Below are positions 8,707 through 16,932 of a stretch of DNA of 64,000 nt, one piece after another. The stretch is from Salinisphaera orenii subsp. halophila YIM 95161. Its GTDB lineage: Bacteria; Pseudomonadota; Gammaproteobacteria; Nevskiales; Salinisphaeraceae. Location of the stretch: NCBI RefSeq assembly GCF_003732545.1, contig NZ_AYKF01000001.1, forward strand, positions 186,001 through 250,000, read 5' to 3'. Each line of letters starts with the position of its first letter. The stretch's first letter is position 1. The position numbers and the translations under genes were made by a program. The notes below the pieces were generated by a model that saw only the letters and a program-made list of their open reading frames with translations, was not told where the DNA came from and made no database searches.

Positions 8707-9150
8707 TCACCCGGGCCGCTCGAGCTGCGCCGCCAGCGCCTCCAGCCCGGCCCGGAAGACGCCGTTGGTCACGGTGTCGACAGTGGCCCCGTCGTCGTCC
8801 TGCGAGACCTCGAACTCGGCCTCCCAGCAGGCCAGGCAGGCGTCGCCCTCGGTCACGGGCAGGATCTGCAGGCTGGCGTCGTAGCCGGTCACGGGCATGG
8901 GCGAATCGAGGATGACGTAGCGCATCATCCGATAGGCGTCGGACAGTTCGGTGAGCTGCTCGCGCAGGTGGCTGCCGTCGGCCAGGTGAAAGCTGCGCAC
9001 GCAGCCCACCGCGTCGGGCGCCCGGCCGTCCTCGATCTCGCTGTCGGCGATCGCCGGATGCCAGTCGGGCATGCCGTTGAAGTCGCGCACGGCCTGCCAG
9101 ACCGTGTCGGCGCTGGCGTCGATGACGCGGCTGACGAATACGCGTTCCAT
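8707..9150 (-). CDS. SRPBCC-family (polyketide cyclase/START-like) protein
   Basis: A 147-residue single-domain SRPBCC protein. It opens with the family signature (FVSRVIDASADTVWQAVRDF, then NGMPDWHPAIADSEIED) and ends with a long C-terminal helix (GVFRAGLEALAAQLER). The fold has a deep hydrophobic pocket for small ligands. Many members are uncharacterised ligand-binding or cyclase/dehydratase-like proteins. A strong AGGAG lies just before the ATG at 9150. Its C terminus points into an empty 200-bp gap, and TIR element copy B lies 25 bp upstream of its start, so the element may contribute to or disrupt its promoter. Confidence 0.85.
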   Translation of the reverse strand: MERVFVSRVIDASADTVWQAVRDFNGMPDWHPAIADSEIEDGRAPDAVGCVRSFHLADGSHLREQLTELSDAYRMMRYVILDSPMPVTGYDASLQILPVTEGDACLACWEAEFEVSQDDDGATVDTVTNGVFRAGLEALAAQLERPG

Positions 9151-9175
9151 GTTCGCTCCTGGGGTTGGGGTCTAC

Positions 9176-9447
9176 TAGGGCCTGTTAACACGTCATGCGA
9201 ACGCCGCGTTGGAGACCGCAAATCGTGTTCTGCAAGGCGCGAGTCGCCGATCGTGGCGCGCCACGATCAAGACTGGCAACGCCGCAGGCCGCGATTTGCG
9301 GCCCAACCCGAAGGGCCAGGCGCTGTTGTGCGGCAATCCAGCGTTGTCGCACGCTGACGCAGAATGGACTGCGCGGCGCGCACGGCGCCTCGTCTTGCCG
9401 CACAACAGCGCCTGGCGCGGGCTCGCATGACGTGTTAACAGGCCCTA
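9176..9447 (+). mobile_element. Dispersed TIR element, copy B (best preserved, 272 bp)
   Basis: The ends are perfect 25-bp inverted repeats: TAGGGCCTGTTAACACGTCA plus TGCGA at 9176-9200, and its complement at 9423-9447. An internal pair of perfect 21-bp arms (9316-9336 and 9395-9415, containing GGCGCTGTTGTGCGGC) can form a second long hairpin. A smaller dyad (CAGCGT...ACGCTG) sits in its loop. There is no credible ORF. TA at both ends could be a TA target duplication, as with IS630/Tc1-type elements. The final CTA (9445-9447) is also the TAG stop of the neighbouring minus-strand gene. The 272-bp size, TIRs and lack of coding content fit a MITE. Confidence 0.82.
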
Positions 9448-10275
9448 AAAGCCGAGATCGACGAATCGGCGCGTCTGCTCGGTCAGCGCCTGCTCGACCG
9501 GCAGCCGCTCCATGCTGCTCGCGCCGTAGAAGCCGTGGCAACCGGGACAGCGCGAAAGGATGAACTGCGCGTCCGCCGGCTGGGCGATCGGGCCGCCGTG
9601 GCACAGGACGATGACGTCGTCGCGGATCTCGCGGGCGGCCGCGGCCCAGGCCTCGACGCGCTCGGCCGCGCCCGGCAGATCGACGCCGGTCTCGGCGCCG
9701 ATGGTGCCGCCGGTGGTCAGGCCCATGTGGCAGACGATGACGTCGGCGCCGGCCGCGGTCATCGCGCGGGCGTCCTCGGCGCTGAAAACATAGGGCGTGG
9801 TCAGCAGGTCCAGCGCGCGGGCCCGGCGGATCATGTCGATCTCGCGGTCGTAGCCCATCCCGGTCTCCTCCAGGTTGGCGCGGAAGGTGCCGTCGATGAG
9901 CCCGACCGTGGGGAAGTTCTGCACGCCGGCGAAGCCCATGTCGCGTAGACGCGTGAGAAACGCGTCCATGGACACGAACGGATCGGTGCCGTTGACGCCG
10001 GCCAGCACCGGCGTGCGCTCGACCACGGGCAGCACCTCGCGGGCCATGTCGACCACGATCTCGTTGGCGTTGCCGTAGGCCAGCAGCCCGGCGAGCGAGC
10101 CGCGCCCGGCCATGCGGTAGCGTCCGGAGTTGTAGATGACGATGAGGTCGATGCCGCCGGTCTCCTCGCACTTGGCCGACAGGCCGGTACCGGCGCCGCC
10201 GCCGACGATCGGCCGGCGCCGGCGGATCTTGTCCCGCAGGTGGTCGAGAATCGCGCTGCGTTCGAATCGGGGCAT
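9445..10275 (-). CDS. Phosphoenolpyruvate hydrolase-like TIM-barrel protein (Tm-1 C-terminal-domain family)
   Basis: A 276-residue protein of the PEP-hydrolase-like TIM-barrel family. Visible family blocks are [72 protein letters not shown] and a C-terminal HGGPI...[12 protein letters not shown]. In plant Tm-1 (tobamovirus resistance) this domain is fused behind a UPF0261 domain; here the two are separate adjacent genes. Its start lies 5 bp after the stop of the UPF0261 gene, so they form one operon with this gene second. The activity of bacterial members is not established, to my knowledge. Its TAG stop is supplied by the terminal bases of element copy B. Confidence 0.88.
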   Translation of the reverse strand: MPRFERSAILDHLRDKIRRRRPIVGGGAGTGLSAKCEETGGIDLIVIYNSGRYRMAGRGSLAGLLAYGNANEIVVDMAREVLPVVERTPVLAGVNGTDPFVSMDAFLTRLRDMGFAGVQNFPTVGLIDGTFRANLEETGMGYDREIDMIRRARALDLLTTPYVFSAEDARAMTAAGADVIVCHMGLTTGGTIGAETGVDLPGAAERVEAWAAAAREIRDDVIVLCHGGPIAQPADAQFILSRCPGCHGFYGASSMERLPVEQALTEQTRRFVDLGF

Positions 10276-10280
10276 CGGGG

Positions 10281-11504
10281 TCACTCCTGTCGCAGGGGCC
10301 GGGCCGGCATGACGTCGGCGAACGCCGCCAGCGCCGCGGCCACGAAATCGGGGTCGTTGATATGGTGCGGCACGCGCAGCAGCCGCCGGTCCGCGGTCTG
10401 CTGCACGTGCGTCTCCAGGGCGTCGAACAGGGCGGCGTCGGCGGCCGGATCGTGGAACGGCTGGCCCGGCGCGTCGATGGCCGAGACCCCGCCCTCGGGC
10501 AGCAGAAAGCGTACCGGCCCGTCGCAGCGGTTGAGCTTGGCCGCGATCCACTCGCCCAGCCGGCGGTTCTCCTCGGCCGTGGTCCGCATGAGCGTGACCT
10601 GGGCGTTGTGTTCGTAGAGATTCCGGTCCCGGTAGCGCGCCGGCACCGTATCGACGGCGCCGAAATTGACCATGTCGAGCGCGCCGCAGGCGCCGACATA
10701 GGGCAGCCCGCTGCGCGCGACGGCGTCCAGCCGGCCTTCGCCGGCGCTCATCACGCCGCCCATGAGCAGATCGCAGACCTCGGTCGTGCTGATGTCGAGC
10801 ACGCCGGCGAGCGCGCCGGAATCCACCAGTTTCTCCATCGACTGGCCGCCGGTGCCGGTGGCATGAAAGACCAGACAGTCGTAGTCGGCCGACAGCGCCT
10901 CGGTGAGCTGGGTGATGCAGGGCGTGGTCACACCGAACATCGTCAGCCCCAGAGCCGGCTTGAGATCGTCGCCCGCGGCGACGGGATGCCGAAGCATGCC
11001 CGCCAGCGCGTGCGCGGCGTTGCCGATGACCACGCGCGATATGCGGTTGAGTCCGGCCACGTCGGTCACCGAATACATCATGCAGATGTCGCTCGGCCCG
11101 ACGTAGGGCGCGACGTCGCCGGAGGCGACCGTGGACACCATCACCTTGGGCACGCCGATGGCCAGGGCACGCATGGCCGGGGCGACCAGCGCGGTGCCGC
11201 CGGAGCCGCCCAGACCGAGGATGCCGTCGATGTCGTCGCGGGCCGCGACGAAGCGCTCGCAGGCGAGCGCCATCGCGGTCACCGCACGACCGCGATCGTC
11301 CAGGCCGAGCACGGCCCCGACGCCGTCGGGATGATGCGCGGCGATCTGCGCCGCCGTGATCTCGGCGCCGGTATCGTCGCCGGCCCCGCCCGTCCCCAGG
11401 TCCGCGAGGCGCGTCTCGACGCCGGCCGCACGCAGGCAGTCGCGCGCATACCGCAGCTCTGTGCCCTTGGTGTCGCAGGTGCCCGCGACCAGCGCGTATC
11501 CCAT
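10281..11504 (-). CDS. Tm-1-like ATP-binding domain protein (UPF0261 family)
   Basis: A 407-residue protein, first gene of the two-gene Tm-1-like operon. It starts with the characteristic [20 protein letters not shown] and contains [43 protein letters not shown] and [12 protein letters not shown], followed by [18 protein letters not shown]. The N-terminal half resembles the ATP-binding fold described for plant Tm-1. The ATG at 11504 starts the conserved N terminus; the longer open frame upstream is not conserved-looking. The role is unknown; the strict pairing with the TIM-barrel gene suggests one two-part enzyme. Confidence 0.88.
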   Translation of the reverse strand: MGYALVAGTCDTKGTELRYARDCLRAAGVETRLADLGTGGAGDDTGAEITAAQIAAHHPDGVGAVLGLDDRGRAVTAMALACERFVAARDDIDGILGLGGSGGTALVAPAMRALAIGVPKVMVSTVASGDVAPYVGPSDICMMYSVTDVAGLNRISRVVIGNAAHALAGMLRHPVAAGDDLKPALGLTMFGVTTPCITQLTEALSADYDCLVFHATGTGGQSMEKLVDSGALAGVLDISTTEVCDLLMGGVMSAGEGRLDAVARSGLPYVGACGALDMVNFGAVDTVPARYRDRNLYEHNAQVTLMRTTAEENRRLGEWIAAKLNRCDGPVRFLLPEGGVSAIDAPGQPFHDPAADAALFDALETHVQQTADRRLLRVPHHINDPDFVAAALAAFADVMPARPLRQE

Positions 11505-11791
11505 CGTTGTTCTCGTTTTTTGGATGCGGCCTGCAACTCTGCTACCGGCGCAGGCGGGACGCAACTCGCGACCCACACGGCACCCGCGCGGCCCGCCGGT
11601 GGCCCCGCCTCGGCCCTTGCCGGCGAAGGCGGCGCCGCGGCGCGCCGGCTACAGCCCGCAACGCGGCGCGCAGCCCGGCCCGGGGCGTTCGGTTCCGCCA
11701 CCACGACATCGTCCGGCCATGCGCTATTGAGCGTTCCGCCCGTCGCACCCATATTGAGCGGTAAATAGACAAAACCGATCGGGAAACCCTC
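11505..11791. promoter_or_regulatory. Divergent intergenic region with a 9-bp direct repeat
   Basis: The spacer between the divergent UPF0261 gene and the small basic ORF contains two copies of TATTGAGCG (11725-11733 and 11752-11760). Their centres are 27 bp apart, close to the start of the downstream ORF. They could be regulator half-sites. Otherwise the region is featureless GC-rich sequence. Confidence 0.3.
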
Positions 11792-11983
11792 ATGAAACGC
11801 ACCATCGGCGCCTTCGCGGCCAACTGGCTGCGCAAGCCGCAGAATCAGGAAAAGATCAAGCGCGGCGCGCGCCAGCTGTGGTCCCGCTATCAGCGCTTTC
11901 GCAGCGGTAGCGGTACGCAGACGACGCAGAACGCGCGTACCGGCAGGCCGCCGAACACGCCGTCGTCCACCGACCGCGACTGA
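11792..11983 (+). CDS. Small basic hypothetical protein
   Basis: A 63-residue protein with a basic N-terminal helix (MKRTIGAFAANWLRKPQNQE, then KIKRGARQLWSRYQRF) and a low-complexity Ser/Thr/Pro tail. Good third-position GC and a GGGAAA upstream of the ATG support translation. I do not recognise the family. The amphipathic basic helix could associate with membrane or nucleic acid, but that is guesswork. It is followed 60 bp later by a lipoprotein gene on the same strand. Confidence 0.5.
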   Translation: MKRTIGAFAANWLRKPQNQEKIKRGARQLWSRYQRFRSGSGTQTTQNARTGRPPNTPSSTDRD

Positions 11984-12046
11984 CGTCCGATCAGCGCCCC
12001 GGATCTGGCGTATCCTGTGGGTTCGATCGCCTTTTTCGGAGACGCC

Positions 12047-12397
12047 ATGCGTCGGTTCATCGGCACCGCGCTTGCCCTCTGCCTGCTCGCCGGCTGCGCC
12101 GGCGGGCCCGAGGCGGATGCCGACGCGGCCTTCACGCGGTACTGGCAGTGTGCCCACGGCGCCGCCATGGCACATGCAGCTGATACCGCGCTGGATGCGC
12201 AGGCGGTCGCGATGCGCGCCCAGGCCGACTGCTACGGCGCCTACGAAGACTACAAGACGCAGAAGACGCGGCACGTGCGATCGGTCGTGCCGGCGCACGA
12301 TCGCGCGATGGCGGTGACGCTGGCCGAAAGCGAGGCTTTCGAACGCCGCAAGGATGTGACCGCCCGGCTGCGCGAACTGGTCATCGACGCCCGCTGA
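12047..12397 (+). CDS. Small predicted lipoprotein, unknown function
   Basis: A 116-residue protein with a lipoprotein signal (MRRFIGTALALCLLAGC, lipobox LAGC with the Cys at 17). The acylated mature part of about 100 residues is mainly helical and carries two more cysteines (in RYWQCAHG and QADCYGAY), perhaps a disulfide. The ATG at 12047 is chosen because CGGAGA precedes it and the lipoprotein signal begins there. The residue after the lipidated Cys is Ala, which fits outer-membrane sorting. I do not recognise the mature domain. Confidence 0.72.
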   Translation: MRRFIGTALALCLLAGCAGGPEADADAAFTRYWQCAHGAAMAHAADTALDAQAVAMRAQADCYGAYEDYKTQKTRHVRSVVPAHDRAMAVTLAESEAFERRKDVTARLRELVIDAR

Positions 12398-12421
12398 CAC
12401 GCGGGCCCGCCCGGCGCCGAA

Positions 12422-12454
12422 CCGCGGGCTGATCGTCTCTGTACGAGCCCGCGG
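12422..12454 (+). terminator. Hairpin downstream of the lipoprotein gene
   Basis: Perfect 9-bp arms CCGCGGGCT and AGCCCGCGG flank a 15-base loop, 25 bp after the lipoprotein stop. Only a weak T tract (GTTTGAT) follows, so it may be a poor terminator or a dyad protein site. Confidence 0.3.
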
Positions 12455-12512
12455 ACGGCGTTTGATATCGTCGCGACAGATTTTTTGGAATCCCGTCACA
12501 GGAACCGCGAAC

Positions 12513-13670
12513 ATGGCGCAACACTCCGTACCGGACACCATGACCGCGATGCGGCTGACAGGCCACGGCGGCATCGACGCGCTGGTCCACGACGCGCAGG
12601 TGCCCGTGCCCCGACCCGCGCCGGGCGAAGTCCTGGTCCGGGTGACCGCCACCGCCAAGAACAACACCGACCGCAAGGCCCGCGAGGGGCTGTATCCGAC
12701 GCGGGACAAGGGCGACGTGACCTCGTTCGCCATCGGCGGCGCGCCGACGCTGACCTTTCCACGCATCCAGGGCGCGGACATCGTGGGCCGGGTGGCCGCC
12801 GTCGGCGACGGCGTGGACGCGGGCCGCATCGGCGAACGCGGCCTGCTGGATTTCAATATCTACGCCAGCCCGCGCCGGGACATCAATCTCACACCGGACT
12901 ACTACGGCCACGGCGCGGATGGCGGCTTCGCCGAGTACGTCGCCGTGCCCTCGGACCAGTTCCACGCCGTCGCCAACCCGGAACTCGCCGACGCCGAGCT
13001 GGCGGCGATGGGCATGTGTTCCTACCAGACCGCCTACCACATGATGACCTCAGCCGGCGTCGGCCCGGGCGAGCGGGTGCTGGTGACCGGCGCCAGCGGC
13101 GGTGTGGGCACGGCGCTGATCCAGCTCTGCCGCATCGTCGGCGCGATTCCCTACGCGCTGAGCACGCCGGACAAGGCCGACGCCCTGACCGCGCTCGGCG
13201 CCGAAGCGGTGCTGGATCGTTCCGACATGGACGGCTTCGTCGAGCGCGTGCGCGAAACCACGGGCGGGGCGCCGCTGGATGCCGTCATGGATCTGGTCGG
13301 CGGCGAGATGACGCTGCGCTTCATCGATGCCATGACGTTCGACATGAACGCGCGCTCGACCTACCCGCGGCTGTCGATCGCCGGCGCCAGCGGCGGCAAC
13401 GTCAGCGAGATCCTCTGGACGGTGATCTATCTCTATCAGGTCCAGATCTTCGGCGTGTCCCACGGCACCCGCGAGGAGGCCGAACAGCTGGTCGCCTGGA
13501 TCCGCTCGGGCGAACTGCGACCGGTGCTGCACGCCGCCTTCCCGTTGTCGGAGCTGCACGCCGCCGAACGCTACTTCGTCGAGCGCTCGAGCGGCTATCT
13601 GGGCAAGATCGTGATCGTGCCCGACGCCCAGTGGGCCGAGCACGGCGCGCCCTACGCGCTGCCGGGCTGA
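12513..13670 (+). CDS. Quinone oxidoreductase-like, medium-chain dehydrogenase/reductase
   Basis: A 385-residue MDR-superfamily enzyme. It has the GroES-like N-terminal domain (APGEVLVRVTATAKNNTDRK) and a Rossmann nucleotide site in ERVLVTGASGGVGTALIQL at roughly residues 190-210. The pattern resembles zinc-independent quinone oxidoreductases or crotonyl-CoA reductase relatives, because the zinc-ligand cysteine cluster of alcohol dehydrogenases is absent. It should reduce an enone or quinone using NADPH. An AGGA precedes the ATG at 12513. The 177-bp gap to the proline-racemase-family gene makes co-transcription uncertain. Confidence 0.85.
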   Translation: MAQHSVPDTMTAMRLTGHGGIDALVHDAQVPVPRPAPGEVLVRVTATAKNNTDRKAREGLYPTRDKGDVTSFAIGGAPTLTFPRIQGADIVGRVAAVGDGVDAGRIGERGLLDFNIYASPRRDINLTPDYYGHGADGGFAEYVAVPSDQFHAVANPELADAELAAMGMCSYQTAYHMMTSAGVGPGERVLVTGASGGVGTALIQLCRIVGAIPYALSTPDKADALTALGAEAVLDRSDMDGFVERVRETTGGAPLDAVMDLVGGEMTLRFIDAMTFDMNARSTYPRLSIAGASGGNVSEILWTVIYLYQVQIFGVSHGTREEAEQLVAWIRSGELRPVLHAAFPLSELHAAERYFVERSSGYLGKIVIVPDAQWAEHGAPYALPG

Positions 13671-13847
13671 GGCGCCCGTGACGCCGTCGGCCAAGGGCCG
13701 CGGCCACCGAAACGAACACGTCGCTCCCAGACGGTTGTGCGATCGGCGCATCCGCAACGCGCGCCGCCGGGGCGTCGACCACCGCCATGACCGCCGTCCG
13801 GCCGCCACGGCCGGGACACACGACCACCACTGCCGGGACCACGGCCG

Positions 13848-14885
13848 ATGAACGAACAGCTCACCCTCCAGTTGATGGACACCCACGCCGGCGGCGATGT
13901 CAGCCGCATCGTCACCGGCGGGGTCAACCCGCTGCCGGGCGATACCGTACGCCAGCAGATGGAATACCTGCGCGACGACGCCGACGGGCTGCGCCGCCTG
14001 CTGCTGGAGGAGCCCTACGGCATTCCGGAGATGTCGGTGGACCTGGTCGTGCCGGCCTGCCACCCGGACGCCGCGGCCGGCTACATCATCATGGAGGTGA
14101 TGGGGTATCCCATCTATTCCGGCTCCAACACCATCTGCACGGCGACCGCCCTGCTCGAGGCCGGCATCGTGGAGAAGAAGGAAGGCCGCCAGCAGTTCAC
14201 CCTCGAGTCACCGGCGGGCCTGGTGCAGATCGAGGCGCGCGTGAACCGCGGCACGGTCGAGGCCATCACCTGCCAGGGCCTGCCGAGCTATATCGACACC
14301 TACCGCGCGAGCGTGCACGTTCCGCTGCTGGGCGACGTGACCTACAGCATCGCCTACAGCGGCGGCTTCTACGCGCTGGTCGACGCCACCGAGCTCGGCT
14401 TCGAGCTCACGCTCGCCGAGGAGGACCGGCTGGCCCACTGCGCCCACGCCATCGTCGAGGCGATCCGTGAGGAGAAGGGCTTCTCCCACTACGAGCTCGG
14501 GGACGTCGGGCCGCTGCCGTTCCTGCATTTCCTCGGCCCGGTGGAGACCGTCACCGGCGGCCATTATCGCTCGCGCTCGGCGACCTATGTCCACCCGGGG
14601 GTGATCTGCCGCAGCACCACCGGCACCGGCACCTCCGCCCGGCTCGCGCTCATGCACCACGAGGGCGACCTCCAGCCCGGTGACCGGCTGGAGACCGTGT
14701 CCCTGCGCGACACCCGCTTCATCGGCGAATTCACGCACGTCAGCCAGGGCGGCTCGCGGGACGTGGTCAACAACACCATCACCGGCCGCAGCTTCGTGCT
14801 CGCCCGCTCGGAGATCGTGGCCAACGCCGCCGATCCCCTGGTGCATTTCGACGGCCTGGGCCATGTGCTGAGTCCCGGAAACTGA
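13848..14885 (+). CDS. Proline racemase-family protein with altered catalytic positions
   Basis: A 345-residue member of the proline racemase/hydroxyproline epimerase/3-hydroxyproline dehydratase family. The fold is clear: QLMDTHAGGDVSRIVTGG at the N terminus, the first catalytic region PIYSGSNTICTATALLEAG at about 88-106, and the second in GVICRSTTGTGTSARLALMH. Classical racemases and epimerases carry Cys in a MCGH motif and Cys in a PCGTGTSA motif. Here those positions read Ser (about residue 91) and Thr, so a two-base racemase mechanism is unlikely and a dehydratase-like or other reaction is more plausible. No proline or hydroxyproline catabolic genes adjoin it. Confidence 0.82.
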   Translation: MNEQLTLQLMDTHAGGDVSRIVTGGVNPLPGDTVRQQMEYLRDDADGLRRLLLEEPYGIPEMSVDLVVPACHPDAAAGYIIMEVMGYPIYSGSNTICTATALLEAGIVEKKEGRQQFTLESPAGLVQIEARVNRGTVEAITCQGLPSYIDTYRASVHVPLLGDVTYSIAYSGGFYALVDATELGFELTLAEEDRLAHCAHAIVEAIREEKGFSHYELGDVGPLPFLHFLGPVETVTGGHYRSRSATYVHPGVICRSTTGTGTSARLALMHHEGDLQPGDRLETVSLRDTRFIGEFTHVSQGGSRDVVNNTITGRSFVLARSEIVANAADPLVHFDGLGHVLSPGN

Positions 14886-15728
14886 CGCGGTATCGGCGGC
14901 GGCGCGGTGCGCATCGCTTCGGCTACCGGTGCAATCTCCCGATCGCGCCTGTCGCCGTCGATTTTCCAGAAGCCGATCCGTGCGCGGTACGGCTACAGCC
15001 GGACAGCCGGCGCTCGCACGAGCCTTCGATAGGCGCGCCCGGCACGGGATCAGCCGACCCCCCATGGCCCGGCGCCCCACCGATCTCGCTCCGCCAGCCC
15101 GGCCCGCGAGGCCGATCCATCCCGGGCCGCGGGCTCGCGGCACCGCCCCGGGGCGTGATCAAGCCGGCGCCTGATCATAGGCGGTACGCAGCTGGCGACC
15201 GCCACGCGGCATGCTAAGGCCCATCGTGCGCGTCAAGTCGCGAGCTAACGCGTACCCGCGACCAGGCGGCGCTACCCGTCAATCAGGGCCAGCTGAACCG
15301 GGCACAGGATCAAGCCGCCGACATGAACACCTGCACGCCGCGTCGATGACACGAGCGTTCGACAGCGCGCCCGTCGCGGTCTTGCGTGGCGAGTCCGTGA
15401 GGCACGGCGGATGCATCATCCGTCTCGTCACCCGGCCCGCATCGCCGGCCGGCGAGCGCGGCTCGACCGGCGCGGCCTTGCCGGCACAGCGGAACGCGAG
15501 CGCACGCCGCGAGGCCGTCGACCGTGGCCGGCAAGCCCGACCCCGTCCATGAGACCGCGTGCGCAGGCCAGCGCCCCCACCCAGCGCGGTGCCGGACGAA
15601 AAGATCGCGCCCGCCATCAAGTGATCGGACGCTCGCGCCGATAGGACAGGAGAGAGCGCATGCCGGCCACCCGACAGCGGCCGCCGTGAAAACAGCCGCG
15701 CGGGCCACACGGCCCAGGGACAGAGACC
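14886..15728. other. About 840 bp without a convincing gene
   Basis: Sequence between the proline-racemase-family gene and ligE. Several frames stay open because the region is very GC-rich, but their translations are Arg/Ala/Pro-rich with no family resemblance. I see no tRNA, terminator or copy of the dispersed element. Confidence 0.5.
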
Positions 15729-16649
15729 ATGACGTCGAGTCGCATACAGAACCGTCCGCTAGCCACGCTCGTCCTGCTGGCCGCCGTCACCGGGCTGCTG
15801 GCGGCCGGCGCGGCCGCCGCCGACGAACCGCCCCGCGTCACGCTCGCCGAGACCTATGACGGCGACGTCGACCTGACCGAGTACTGGGTGAGCGAGAAAT
15901 ACGACGGCGTGCGCGGCTACTGGGACGGCGAGCATCTGCTGACCCGCGGCGGCGTGCGCGTCGATCCGCCCGACTGGTTCACGGCCGGATGGCCCGACAC
16001 CGCGCTGGACGGCGAACTGTGGACCGCGCGCGGCGACTTCGCGCGTGTCTCCGGCATCGTGCGTGCCCACGAGGCCGGCGATGCCGCCTGGCGCGACGTG
16101 AGCTATCGCGTGTTCGACCTGCCGGATCATCCTGGCCCGTTCGACGCGCGCGTGCCAGCGATCCGCGCGGTGGTCGCACGCATCGATCAACCCTGGGTCG
16201 TGGCGATCGATCAGTTCAGGGTCGCGGACGGTCGCGCGCTGGACGCGGCACTCGATGCCGTACTTGCACGGGGCGGCGAGGGCCTGATGCTGCATCGCGG
16301 CGGCGCGCGCTATCACGCCGGTCGCAGCGACGATCTGCTCAAACTCAAGCCCTACGCCGACGCCGAGGCGAAGGTCGTCGGCATCAATCCCGGCGCGGGC
16401 CGGCTCGACGGCCTGATGGGGTCACTGGACGTGGTCACGCCGGACGGGCGCGAGTTTGCCATCGGCAGCGGCTTCACCGACGAGCAGCGCGCCGACCCGC
16501 CGCCGATCGGTTCCTGGATCACCTATCGCCACAACGGCGAGACTGCCAACGGTCTGCCCCGCTTCGCGCGCTTTCTGCGCCGCCGGCCCGGCGGGCCGCC
16601 CCCGGAGATCGCCGCCGAAGCGGACACCCGCGGCGCACCCGACGATTAG
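15729..16649 (+). CDS. ligE: ATP-dependent DNA ligase, LigE type, with export signal
   Basis: A 306-residue minimal ATP-dependent DNA ligase. A signal peptide (LATLVLLAAVTGLLAAGAAAA, residues about 11-31) precedes the nucleotidyltransferase core. Motif I is EKYDGVRGYW with the AMP-accepting Lys at about 57. Later motifs are DGELWTARGDF, EGLMLHRG and LLKLKPYADAEAKVVG, and a small OB domain follows. LigE enzymes are proposed to act in the periplasm, perhaps on DNA during uptake or repair. The last about 30 residues are a Pro/Arg-rich tail. Its TAG stop (16647-16649) coincides with the left end of element copy C. Confidence 0.9.
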   Translation: MTSSRIQNRPLATLVLLAAVTGLLAAGAAAADEPPRVTLAETYDGDVDLTEYWVSEKYDGVRGYWDGEHLLTRGGVRVDPPDWFTAGWPDTALDGELWTARGDFARVSGIVRAHEAGDAAWRDVSYRVFDLPDHPGPFDARVPAIRAVVARIDQPWVVAIDQFRVADGRALDAALDAVLARGGEGLMLHRGGARYHAGRSDDLLKLKPYADAEAKVVGINPGAGRLDGLMGSLDVVTPDGREFAIGSGFTDEQRADPPPIGSWITYRHNGETANGLPRFARFLRRRPGGPPPEIAAEADTRGAPDD

Positions 16650-16932
16650 GACCTGTTAACGCTTCACGAGCCCGCGCCGGGCGCTTCCTGAAAAGTGACT
16701 ATGGGCGTCGTGCGCGCCGCGCAGGCATTCAGCGCCAGCGTGCGACGACGCTGGATTGCCGCACCAAAGCGCCTGGCCCTTCGGGTTGGGCCGCTCAGGA
16801 AACACCCCTAAATGCGCCGCGGCGTTACACGTCTTCGTCGTGGCGCCACGACCGGCCACTCGCGCCTGGCCGCACACGATGTGCGGCTCAAACGCGGCGG
16901 CGCTCGCATGTCGCGTTGACAGGCCTTGGCTA
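16647..16932 (-). mobile_element. Dispersed TIR element, copy C (inverted orientation, 286 bp)
   Basis: Read on the minus strand this copy aligns with copy B along its length: GGCCTGTCAACGCGACATGC at its start, the shared blocks GCGGCCCAACCCGAAGGGCC and GCGGCAATCCAGCG, and a last block ending GGGCTCGTGAAGCGTTAACA. The terminal repeats have diverged from each other. It fills the whole gap between two convergent genes. Its left end begins with the TAG stop of ligE, and its right border ends at the CTA that is the stop of the SDR gene. It has no credible ORF. Confidence 0.8.

Noticed and set aside
9193-9563. Short ORFs inside the dispersed elements
   Set aside because: The frames differ between copies, are Arg/Ala/Pro-rich and are not conserved as proteins. 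The conserved property is the nucleotide sequence and its dyads.
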